Positions 8,589 through 14,814 of a stretch of DNA of 27,628 nucleotides are shown here, in pieces. Numbering within the stretch: position 1 is the stretch's first letter; the number at the start of each line of letters is the position of its first letter. The DNA lies in contig DKYC01000046.1 of NCBI GenBank assembly GCA_002492295.1, positions 1 to 27,628 on the forward strand. Direction: 5' to 3'. This DNA comes from Lachnospiraceae bacterium UBA7110. GTDB lineage: Bacteria; Bacillota; Clostridia; Lachnospirales; Lachnospiraceae. The position numbers and the translations under genes were made by a program. The notes under the pieces were generated by a model. The model was not told the origin of the DNA. It did no database searches and was given only the letters and a program-made list of their open reading frames with translations.

Positions 8589-8650
8589 TCTACTTATATA
8601 TAAGGGATTTTCAGCAATCATTTTTATGGATAATCCGGAGGTTCGTTATT

Positions 8651-9436
8651 ATGAGTAGTGTACAACTGTTAGACAAAACAAGGAAGATTGGAAAGCTCCT
8701 GCACAATACCAATTCCAGCAAAGTTGTGTTCAGCGATATCTGCAAGGTAATACGCGATATTGTGAGCTCCAATGTTTTGGTAATCAGCAAAAAGGGAAAA
8801 GTGCTCGGCGTTGGAAAATGCGAAGGCGTTGAGGAACTGAAAGAGCTTGTTGAGAGTACGGTGGGCGGATTTGTCGACCCGATGTTGAATGAGCGGCTTT
8901 TGGGTGTACTTTCCACAAAGGAAAATGTCAATCTTGCAACGCTTGGCTTTGAGAGCCCTGATATCAGAAAATTTCAGGCAGTCATCACTCCGATTGAGAT
9001 TGCGGGGGAAAGGCTTGGCACGCTTTTTATCTACAAGTGCAATGAGCAGTATGATATTGACGATATTATTCTCTGTGAGTATGGCGTGACGGTAGTTGGA
9101 CTTGAGATGCTGCGCGCGGTGAGCGAGGAGAGCGCGGAGGAAAACCGTAAGGTGGCAGTTGTGAAATCGGCAATCTCCACACTTTCGTTCTCAGAGATGG
9201 AGGCAATTACGCATATTTTTGACGAACTCAACGGCACGGAGGGCATTTTGGTTGCAAGTAAGATTGCGGACCGCGTCGGTATTACAAGAAGCGTTATTGT
9301 CAATGCGCTTCGCAAATTTGAGAGCGCAGGCGTTATAGAATCGCGTTCGTCGGGGATGAAGGGAACGTATATCAAGGTGTTGAACGATGTGGTGTTTGAG
9401 GAAGTTGAAGCGCTGAAGCGTCAGCTGAATAAATAA
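8651..9436 (+). CDS. codY: Global transcriptional repressor CodY
   Basis: A protein of 261 residues (the family is about 259). The N-terminal GAF-type domain (roughly 1-155), which senses branched-chain amino acids, includes LLDKTRKIGKLL and FVDPMLNERLL. GTP is the second effector in Bacillus. The C-terminal winged helix begins at about residue 202 with ASKIADRVGITRSVIVNALR, followed by ESAGVIESRSSGMKGTYIK, almost identical to Bacillus CodY in this DNA-reading segment, so the same AATTTTCWGAAAATT box is expected. I chose the ATG at 8651 because GGAGG (8637-8641) sits 9 nt upstream. An upstream in-frame start at 8579 has no such site and would add a non-conserved stretch. The gene lies immediately before the flagellar operon, as in B. 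subtilis. Confidence 0.98.
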   Translation: MSSVQLLDKTRKIGKLLHNTNSSKVVFSDICKVIRDIVSSNVLVISKKGKVLGVGKCEGVEELKELVESTVGGFVDPMLNERLLGVLSTKENVNLATLGFESPDIRKFQAVITPIEIAGERLGTLFIYKCNEQYDIDDIILCEYGVTVVGLEMLRAVSEESAEENRKVAVVKSAISTLSFSEMEAITHIFDELNGTEGILVASKIADRVGITRSVIVNALRKFESAGVIESRSSGMKGTYIKVLNDVVFEEVEALKRQLNK

Positions 9437-9490
9437 TGGAAAACACTATTGCTGTATTTGACAGAAAATTCGAAAAATTATAATAATAGC

Positions 9491-9528
9491 AAAAAAAGCC
9501 TGCTTTTGAGGAAAAACGGGCTTTTTTT
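9491..9528 (+). terminator. Intrinsic terminator of codY
   Basis: AAAAAAAGCC (9491-9500) pairs with GGCTTTTTTT (9519-9528). One G-U and one G-C pair extend it inward, giving a 12-bp stem with a loop of about 14 nt. The A and T tracts on both sides would allow action in both directions. It separates codY transcription from the flagellar operon. Confidence 0.8.
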
Positions 9529-9554
9529 GTACAAAAAACGGAAAAGTATAGAGA

Positions 9555-9586
9555 TTTACATAACAAAATAAACAAAATTTACATAA
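9555..9586. promoter_or_regulatory. Two direct TTTACATAA motifs upstream of the flgB promoter
   Basis: Exact copies at 9555-9563 and 9578-9586, with starts 23 bp apart (about two helical turns), just upstream of the -35 at 9612. The same 9-mer, or its complement, recurs at 9661-9669, 17565-17573, 23081-23089 and (8 of 9) 23152-23159. The recognising factor is unknown. Confidence 0.4.
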
Positions 9587-9611
9587 TGTCACAAAAATAC
9601 GAAAAAAATAC

Positions 9612-9639
9612 TTGAAATATTCTGAAAATAATCTATAAT
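9612..9639 (+). promoter_or_regulatory. Main predicted promoter of the flagellar operon (sigma-A type)
   Basis: TTGAAA (9612-9617), 16-nt spacer, TATAAT (9634-9639): a perfect -10 and a 5/6 -35. The predicted start near 9646 gives a leader of about 77 nt to flgB. No sigma-D-like pattern (TAAA...GCCGATAA) is seen here, so vegetative polymerase probably drives the operon, as with B. subtilis Pfla/che. Confidence 0.75.
9616..9630. promoter_or_regulatory. CodY-box-like site inside the flgB promoter spacer
   Basis: AATATTCTGAAAATA differs from the CodY consensus AATTTTCWGAAAATT at positions 4 and 15 only. It lies between the -35 and -10, where a bound repressor would exclude RNA polymerase. Weaker three-mismatch versions occur at 9456-9470 and 9685-9699. 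CodY is known to repress motility genes in B. subtilis. Confidence 0.55.
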
Positions 9640-9660
9640 AGAGTAAGGAAATAAAAAATA

Positions 9661-9669
9661 TTATGTAAA
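9661..9669. promoter_or_regulatory. Inverted TTTACATAA motif in the flgB leader
   Basis: TTATGTAAA, the exact complement of the two upstream motifs, lies about 15 nt after the predicted transcription start. Copies on both sides of the promoter would suit an operator pair, but no regulator is identified. Confidence 0.35.
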
Positions 9670-9722
9670 TCCATTTGCAAAAACGGTTTACAGAAAATTG
9701 TTCAGAGGAGGAGGAAAAAAGC

Positions 9723-10118
9723 ATGTTAAATAATTCCAACGTGTTTGATTACATTAATGTGATGGGCACAGCGCTGGATGCAACTGCAAAAAGGGAAGCG
9801 CTGATCTCGAATAACATTGCAAATGTAAACACACCAAATTACAAAAGAAAAGATATCCGCTTTGAGACAGAGCTTAAGCATGCGTTTGCAAGGGCAAACG
9901 GCGACGCCGTGGATTTCAAAGTAAAAGACCTTGACCTGGAAGAACTTGGCAACTTTGAAACCTACACGGATTATGCCGAGCTTTCCTACAGATATGACGG
10001 AAACAATGTGGATATCAACACGGAAAACGGCATTGCCGCGGAAAACCAGATAAAATATAACGGGCTTATGGGGCTTGTCAACAAGGACTTTTCAATGCTG
10101 CAGTCCGTGCTTAAGTAA
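9723..10118 (+). CDS. flgB: Flagellar basal-body rod protein FlgB
   Basis: Proximal rod protein of 131 residues, the usual FlgB size. The N-terminal rod-family motif is clear (REALISNNIANVNTPNYKRKD). The C-terminal helix (IKYNGLMGLVNKDFSMLQSVLK) is also typical; together they pack as the coiled-coil D0 domain of rod and hook proteins. I start at the ATG at 9723 because AGGAGGAGG (9706-9714) is 8 nt upstream. An earlier in-frame ATG at 9675 would read through that ribosome site. It is the first gene of the fla/che operon and is followed by flgC after 28 nt. FlgB is exported by the flagellar type III system and has no cleaved signal peptide. Confidence 0.96.
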   Translation: MLNNSNVFDYINVMGTALDATAKREALISNNIANVNTPNYKRKDIRFETELKHAFARANGDAVDFKVKDLDLEELGNFETYTDYAELSYRYDGNNVDINTENGIAAENQIKYNGLMGLVNKDFSMLQSVLK

Positions 10119-10146
10119 AACCGGCAGGAAACGGGGGTAGAGGAAA

Positions 10147-10638
10147 ATGGGAATTTTTGATACGTTTGACATCAGTACATCGGGCATGTCGGCGGAGCGC
10201 TACCGTATGGATATTATTTCGCAGAATATGGCGAACGCCAATACGACAAGGACAGAGGATGGTACGCCGTATGTGAGGAAGGTCGTTACGTTTCAGGAAA
10301 AGACGGATATCAAGGAGCGCAATTTCTCACATATGCTGGATACGGCATTCAGCAATTTAAGCGGCAGACCGATTGGTTACGTAAACTCCGCGGAGCTTTC
10401 CGTACAGGGGAAGGGCGTGAAAATCGGCGGTGTTTATGAGGATACGTGGACCAAGGAGGTTATGGCGTATGACCCTGAGCATCCGGATGCCGATGAAAAC
10501 GGCTATGTGCATTATCCGAATGTAAATGTCATAACAGAGATGACGAACATGATTGATGCAAGCCGCGGATACGAGGCAAATCAGGCAGCTTTTGAGGCGA
10601 CAAAGGCGATGGCGCTCAAGGGGCTTGAGATGAATTAA
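10147..10638 (+). CDS. flgC: Flagellar basal-body rod protein FlgC
   Basis: A proximal rod protein of 163 residues. Its N-terminus (FDTFDISTSGMSAERYRMDIISQNMANANTT, given here only for its SGMSAERYRMD and NMANANTT signatures) fits FlgC. The C-terminus has the FlgC hallmark VNVITEMTNMIDASRGYEAN and ALKGLEMN. The middle differs from FlgB by an added beta-rich segment, as expected. The GGGGGTAGAGG region just upstream supplies the ribosome site. It lies between flgB and fliE, the standard Firmicute order. Confidence 0.97.
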   Translation: MGIFDTFDISTSGMSAERYRMDIISQNMANANTTRTEDGTPYVRKVVTFQEKTDIKERNFSHMLDTAFSNLSGRPIGYVNSAELSVQGKGVKIGGVYEDTWTKEVMAYDPEHPDADENGYVHYPNVNVITEMTNMIDASRGYEANQAAFEATKAMALKGLEMN

Positions 10639-10718
10639 TACATAGGGGCAGGAATGGAGGAGTAAGGTTGTGCCTGACAGCCTAAACTTGCAAGTTAAGA
10701 AAGGAGTATGGTTATAAA

Positions 10719-11051
10719 ATGACAGTGACAGCAGCAAACGATATTAACAGCCTGTACAATGTGAGCTCGGACGCCGTGCGCGACACACTGTTTGGAAACC
10801 AGTCAAAAGAGAAGGATGAGGATAATATATTCAGTACCTTTTTGGACGCGGCAGTGAGCAATATCAATGATACAAACATCGCTCTTTCCAATAAGGAAAA
10901 CGAGCAGTTGAAATGGGCAATGGGCATTTCCGAGAATACACACGATCTTACGATTGCAGTCGGAAAGGCGGAAGCGGCGCTAAACTACACCGTGGCGCTT
11001 CGCGATAAGCTGCTTGATGCATATAAGGAAATTATGCAGATGCAGATTTAG
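10719..11051 (+). CDS. fliE: Flagellar hook-basal body complex protein FliE
   Basis: A small protein of 110 residues linking the MS ring (FliF) to the rod. The central FSTFLDAAVSNINDTNIALSNKENEQLKW and C-terminal THDLTIAVGKAEAALNYTVALRDKLLDAYKEIMQMQI segments (long helices; key parts AVGKAEAAL and RDKLLDAYKEIM) are diagnostic of FliE. A ribosome site AAAGGAG sits about 12 nt before the ATG. AACTTGCAAGTT, a 12-nt palindrome at 10685-10696, lies in the preceding gap. The distance to fliF (160 nt) is unusually long for this operon and holds repeat hairpins described separately. Confidence 0.93.
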   Translation: MTVTAANDINSLYNVSSDAVRDTLFGNQSKEKDEDNIFSTFLDAAVSNINDTNIALSNKENEQLKWAMGISENTHDLTIAVGKAEAALNYTVALRDKLLDAYKEIMQMQI

Positions 11052-11052
11052 T

Positions 11053-11082
11053 GTAACAGGAAGCCAAAGGCTGAACTGTTAC
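11053..11082 (+). repeat. 30-nt stem-loop repeat, copy 1 (fliE-fliF gap)
   Basis: Outer arms GTAACAG and CTGTTAC enclose an inner stem AGCC/GGCT with loop AAA. A second copy at 11158-11187 differs at one base. GATTTA lies on both sides (11045-11050 and 11083-11088), resembling a short target duplication. There is no T tract, so it is not a normal terminator. Confidence 0.7.
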
Positions 11083-11106
11083 GATTTAATAAGGGTTGGT
11101 AAAAAG

Positions 11107-11140
11107 GCGCAGCTCCCCGGGGAGTAAAAAGGAGCTGCGC
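11107..11140 (+). other. Perfect 10-bp hairpin with an embedded alternative palindrome
   Basis: GCGCAGCTCC (11107-11116) pairs with GGAGCTGCGC (11131-11140). CTCCCCGGGGAG (11113-11124) overlaps the left arm and could fold alone instead, so the two structures exclude each other. It lies between the two 30-nt repeats. No T tract follows. Its role, perhaps an RNA switch or processing site, is unknown. Confidence 0.6.
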
Positions 11141-11157
11141 AAAATGACAGGGGATTA

Positions 11158-11187
11158 GTAACAGGAAGCCAAAGGCTGAAGTGTTAC
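11158..11187 (+). repeat. 30-nt stem-loop repeat, copy 2 (fliE-fliF gap)
   Basis: The same element as copy 1, with one change (C to G) that weakens the outermost arm by one pair. GGGGATTAG flanks it on both sides (11150-11158 and 11188-11196), a 9-bp direct repeat overlapping the element edge by one base. Confidence 0.7.
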
Positions 11188-11211
11188 GGGGATTAGGAGA
11201 AGGAGATTAAG

Positions 11212-12825
11212 ATGGTTGACAAGGTATTGGATTTTGGAAAAAAGCTTTTAGAGAAGTTCAAAGAATGGTGGAACAAATTCCAGCCGAAACAGAAAACATT
11301 GATCATCGGAGTGGTAGCAGTTGTTCTGCTTGCAATCGGTATTCTGATTGCAGTGCTTACAATGAAAAAATATGAACCTCTTGTAACGTGCGAGTCCACA
11401 AAGGAAGCCGCTACAATCAGGGATTTGCTTGATGGGGAAGATTTAACCTATAAAGTATCGACAGACGGGTTACGGTTTGATATACTGTCAACACAGGTAG
11501 CAGATGCGAACCTTTTGCTTGGCGCAAACAATATTCCGACGGCAGCATATACGCTTGATGATGTGCTTGACGGTAAGTTCTCGACCACCGAGGCAGACAA
11601 ACAGAAGCGTTACAAGCTCTATCTTGAAACACAGATAGAGGAGGACGTAGAGAGCATGAGGGCGGTTAAAACGGCATCATGCCAGCTCACAATTCCGGAA
11701 GATAACGGAACATTAATTGCACAAAACCTCGATACATATGCGAGCGTGCTCTTAGAGCTTAACGAGGGCGCGGAGTTTACCGAGGAGAATGCGGCAGCCA
11801 TTGCAAGACTTGTCGCAACGGGACTTGGAAACGAGACGACAGATAATATTACCATTACGGATGTGGACGGAACCATTTGGTTTCCGGTAGAACAGACTTA
11901 TTCGACAATTGAGAAGGCGGACACAATGCTGATGCTCAAGCAGGAAGCGGAAAGCCTGATTAAAAACGAGGTCAGGCAGGTTCTTTTAGGAACAAACGAG
12001 TTTAATCAGATTGAGGTCGGCACAAATATTTCAATGGATTTCTCACAAAAGGAAATCACACAGCATAATTATTCAGCCCCGGAAGGAATGGAGCAGGGGT
12101 TGTACTCACATGAGGAACTTTATACTTCGAATACGCAGGATGGACTGGGCGGCGTTCCGGGTACGGATTCCAATTCTGAAATGGATTACCTCATCAGTGA
12201 GCAGAACGGAACAAACGCAAATACATATGAGCATAAAAGGGATTATCTCCCCAACGAGGAGATTATCAAGACAACGGCAGCGACCGGGACGATTGTCTAT
12301 GACAACAGTACCGTATCGGTAGCCGCAGTAAAATACCGTATCGTAAGAGAGGATGACGTAAGGCTTCAGGGACTCTTGGACGGTATTACATGGGAAGAAT
12401 ATAAGCTTGCAAATAATGCAAAGACAAAAATAGAATTAGACGACGAGCTCATCAGCATGGTGGCAAATGCAACCGGCATACCGGTAAGGAATGTTACCTT
12501 TGTGGCGTACGAGGAAGTGCAGTTTATCGATGCGGTTCAGAGGGAGATTGATTACAAGGATATTATTCAGATTGTGCTGATTATCATTATCCTTGCGCTT
12601 TTGGCATTTGTGGTTATCATGAGCCTGAGGACCAGAAGAGAGGTTGAGGAAGAAGAAGAGCTTGCGGTTGAGGATTTGCTGGAGTCAAACCAGGCAGACC
12701 AGCTTGAAACCATCTCAACAGAACAGAAATCGGATGCAAGGAAGCTGATTGAAACATTTGTGGAAGAAAATCCCGAGGCGGTTGCAATACTTTTGAGGAA
12801 CTGGCTTGAAGAGGATTGGGGGTAA
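11212..12825 (+). CDS. fliF: Flagellar MS-ring protein FliF
   Basis: A protein of 537 residues that forms the membrane ring on which the basal body and export gate assemble. There is a transmembrane segment at about residues 29-51 and a second at about 450-471 (rich in Ile/Leu/Val). Between them lies the ring-building region beginning EPLVTCESTKEAATIRDLL. The cytoplasmic C-terminus ends with ENPEAVAILLRNWLEEDWG, the FliG-binding tail. The first cytoplasmic stretch is Lys/Trp-rich. The ATG follows GAAGGAG. fliG starts 6 nt after the stop, consistent with tight coupling of these partner proteins. Confidence 0.97.
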   Translation: MVDKVLDFGKKLLEKFKEWWNKFQPKQKTLIIGVVAVVLLAIGILIAVLTMKKYEPLVTCESTKEAATIRDLLDGEDLTYKVSTDGLRFDILSTQVADANLLLGANNIPTAAYTLDDVLDGKFSTTEADKQKRYKLYLETQIEEDVESMRAVKTASCQLTIPEDNGTLIAQNLDTYASVLLELNEGAEFTEENAAAIARLVATGLGNETTDNITITDVDGTIWFPVEQTYSTIEKADTMLMLKQEAESLIKNEVRQVLLGTNEFNQIEVGTNISMDFSQKEITQHNYSAPEGMEQGLYSHEELYTSNTQDGLGGVPGTDSNSEMDYLISEQNGTNANTYEHKRDYLPNEEIIKTTAATGTIVYDNSTVSVAAVKYRIVREDDVRLQGLLDGITWEEYKLANNAKTKIELDDELISMVANATGIPVRNVTFVAYEEVQFIDAVQREIDYKDIIQIVLIIIILALLAFVVIMSLRTRREVEEEEELAVEDLLESNQADQLETISTEQKSDARKLIETFVEENPEAVAILLRNWLEEDWG

Positions 12826-12831
12826 TTTATC

Positions 12832-13842
12832 ATGGCTGATAAAGAGGAATTAAAAGGAATACAGAAAGCGGCGATTCTGTTAATTGCGTTGGGACCGGAA
12901 AAGTCCTCTCTGATATTCAAGCATTTAAAGGAAGACGAGATTGAGGATTTGACGCTTGAAATTGCAAATACAAAGAGCGTGACCACACAGGTCAAGGAAA
13001 AAGTCATCAACGAGTTTTATGAGGTCTGCCTTGCACAGCAGTATATCGCAGAAGGCGGTATCGGCTATGCGAAGGAGCTTCTTGAGAAAGCGCTCGGCGC
13101 AGACAAGGCGATGGACGTTATCGGCAAGCTGACCGCGTCGCTGCAGGTAAAACCGTTCGAATTCGTCAAGAAGACAGATGCGTCACAGCTCTTAAACTTC
13201 ATACAGGATGAGCATCCGCAGACCATTGCGCTCATCCTCTCCTACCTGTCGGCAGCACAGTCAGCCCAGATTTTAGGCGCGCTTGCTCCCGAAAAGCAGG
13301 CGGACGTAGCAAGGCGTATCGCGACAATGGACCGAACAAGTCCCGATGTTATCAAGGAGGTGGAGCGTGTGTTAGAGTCAAAGCTTTCTTCTTTGGTAAA
13401 TCAGGATTACACGATTATCGGCGGTGTCGATGCAGTCGTAGAGATTTTGAACACGGTAGACAGAGGAACAGAAAAGCATATTATGGAAACACTCGAGGTC
13501 GAGGAGCCGGAACTGGCAGACGAAATCAGAAAGAAGATGTTTGTATTCGAGGATATTCTGTTACTCGACGACCGTTCTATCCAGCGTGTGCTTAGGGATG
13601 TTGATAACAATGACCTTGCGATTGCATGTAAGGGCTCCGCGGAGGAAGTGCAGAATGCTATCTTTAGCAATATGTCAAAGCGTCTTGCGGAGATGATCCG
13701 TGAGGATATGGAATTTATGGGACCTGTCCGTATGAAGGACGTTGAAGAAGCGCAGCAGAAGATTGTAAATATCATAAGAAAGCTCGAGGATTCTGCTGAG
13801 ATCGTTATTTCTCGAGGCGGAGGTGACGAGATCGTTGTATAA
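12832..13842 (+). CDS. fliG: Flagellar motor switch protein FliG
   Basis: A protein of 336 residues, exactly typical. The N-terminal domain (GIQKAAILLIALGPEKSS) binds FliF. The middle domain has the EHPQTIALIL and ALAPEKQADVARRI motifs that contact FliM. The C-terminal domain has FVFEDILLLDDRSIQRVLR, then the torque helix with alternating charged residues (about 275-310; SKRLAEMIREDMEFMGPVRM) facing MotA. All key parts are present. Its 3' end overlaps the fliH start by 8 nt and contains the fliH ribosome site. Confidence 0.98.
   Translation: MADKEELKGIQKAAILLIALGPEKSSLIFKHLKEDEIEDLTLEIANTKSVTTQVKEKVINEFYEVCLAQQYIAEGGIGYAKELLEKALGADKAMDVIGKLTASLQVKPFEFVKKTDASQLLNFIQDEHPQTIALILSYLSAAQSAQILGALAPEKQADVARRIATMDRTSPDVIKEVERVLESKLSSLVNQDYTIIGGVDAVVEILNTVDRGTEKHIMETLEVEEPELADEIRKKMFVFEDILLLDDRSIQRVLRDVDNNDLAIACKGSAEEVQNAIFSNMSKRLAEMIREDMEFMGPVRMKDVEEAQQKIVNIIRKLEDSAEIVISRGGGDEIVV
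13819..13826 (+). promoter_or_regulatory. Perfect Shine-Dalgarno setting a TTG start for fliH
   Basis: GGAGGTGA is fully complementary to the 16S 3' end. It lies 8 nt before TTG (13835), inside the last codons of fliG. The alternative GTG (13823) overlaps the ribosome site itself, so TTG is the better start. Confidence 0.75.
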
Positions 13843-14770
13843 TAATGGCAATAACGGCGGTGTATTAAAATCAGGCTGGGTTGTGGTCGACCCGGAAAAC
13901 ACAAGAATTATAGACTCCAACGCAAGAGCCGAGGCAAAGCTCAAAGAGCTTGCCTTGGAGCTTGCAAGACAGTGCGGTGAGGAACCGGATTTCGTGGAGG
14001 GATTCACACAGGGCATTAATGCCGTGGAGGTTTCCGAACTGATGCGCGATGAGGAGGGAAATATTATCGGGTATGAGCAGGATGACGAACTGGATGGAGA
14101 GCAGGAGCCTGAACAGCAGCCGGCGACATCCGGTCCTGCCTATGAAGAAATGATTGCGCAGGCACAGTCGGAAATTGAGGACATGAAGCAGCAGGCGGTC
14201 GCGGAAATTGAAGCGATGCGTGCCAAAACGCAGGAAGAGGCGAAAAGCCAGGGATATGAGGAAGGGCTTGAACAGGGCAGGAAGGAAGGCTTTGCGCAGG
14301 GGCACCAGGACGGATTAAACAGCGTCGCCGAGGCGAGGGAACAGGCGCTTGCCGAGGTGAAAAGGAAATCGGAAAAGCTGGAGCAGGAATATGAGAATAA
14401 GGTCAAGGAATTAGAGCCGAAATTTATTGATACGCTTACGGGAATTTATGAGCATATTTTCCATGTAAGCCTTCGCAATTCCAGGGAGCTGATTGTATAT
14501 CTGATTCAGAATACCATGCGCAATATCGAGGGCGGAAATACCTATCTGGTCCATGTTTCAAAGGAGGACTTTCCGTTTGCGAGCATGCAGAAGAAGGAGC
14601 TGATTAAGAACACAAACATTAATATCGATGATGTGGAGCTTTTGGAGGATGCGACGCTTGGCAAAAACGAATGCATGATAGAAACCGGAAGCGGTGTATT
14701 TGACTGCAGTCTTGGCACACAGCTGGAAGCGTTAAACGAGGAACTTCGGCTGTTATCCTATGAGCCGTAG
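13835..14770 (+). CDS. fliH: Flagellar export regulator FliH
   Basis: A cytoplasmic stator of the flagellar export ATPase, 311 residues from the TTG start. KSGWVVVDPENTRIID near the N-terminus is typical of clostridial FliH. A long coiled coil follows (about residues 100-200). It includes six glycines spaced every fourth residue (SQGYEEGLEQGRKEG onward), the GxxxG repeats known from FliH/YscL. The C-terminal domain (about 205-311) holds the FliI-binding fold, ending LGTQLEALNEELRLL. The acidic, Glu/Gln-rich linker before the coiled coil is poorly conserved in the family. Start chosen from the perfect GGAGGTGA. The reading frame overlaps fliG by 8 nt, suggesting translational coupling. Confidence 0.93.
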   Translation: MYNNGNNGGVLKSGWVVVDPENTRIIDSNARAEAKLKELALELARQCGEEPDFVEGFTQGINAVEVSELMRDEEGNIIGYEQDDELDGEQEPEQQPATSGPAYEEMIAQAQSEIEDMKQQAVAEIEAMRAKTQEEAKSQGYEEGLEQGRKEGFAQGHQDGLNSVAEAREQALAEVKRKSEKLEQEYENKVKELEPKFIDTLTGIYEHIFHVSLRNSRELIVYLIQNTMRNIEGGNTYLVHVSKEDFPFASMQKKELIKNTNINIDDVELLEDATLGKNECMIETGSGVFDCSLGTQLEALNEELRLLSYEP

Positions 14771-14814
14771 GGAACATTTGACTGATACAAGAAACAGGAA
14801 AAGGAAGAAAGCCA

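Noticed and set aside
8579..8650. Longer CodY from an in-frame start at 8579
   Set aside because: It would begin inside the predicted -10 region, lacks a ribosome site and adds 24 residues absent from the family.
9458..9484. TTGACA and TATAAT pair just after codY
   Set aside because: Both hexamers are perfect, but the spacer is only 15 nt and transcription would start inside the codY terminator. Probably chance in AT-rich DNA.
11053..11211. c-di-GMP (GEMM) riboswitch before fliF
   Set aside because: AGCC-AAA-GGCT recalls a tetraloop-receptor element, but the rest of the GEMM consensus and the paired P1 helices are missing. The motif occurs twice as a simple hairpin.
12567..13010. Serine-rich minus-strand open frame across the fliF-fliG junction
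   Set aside because: Antisense shadow of acidic FliF C-terminal codons; crosses two conserved genes and lacks start signals.
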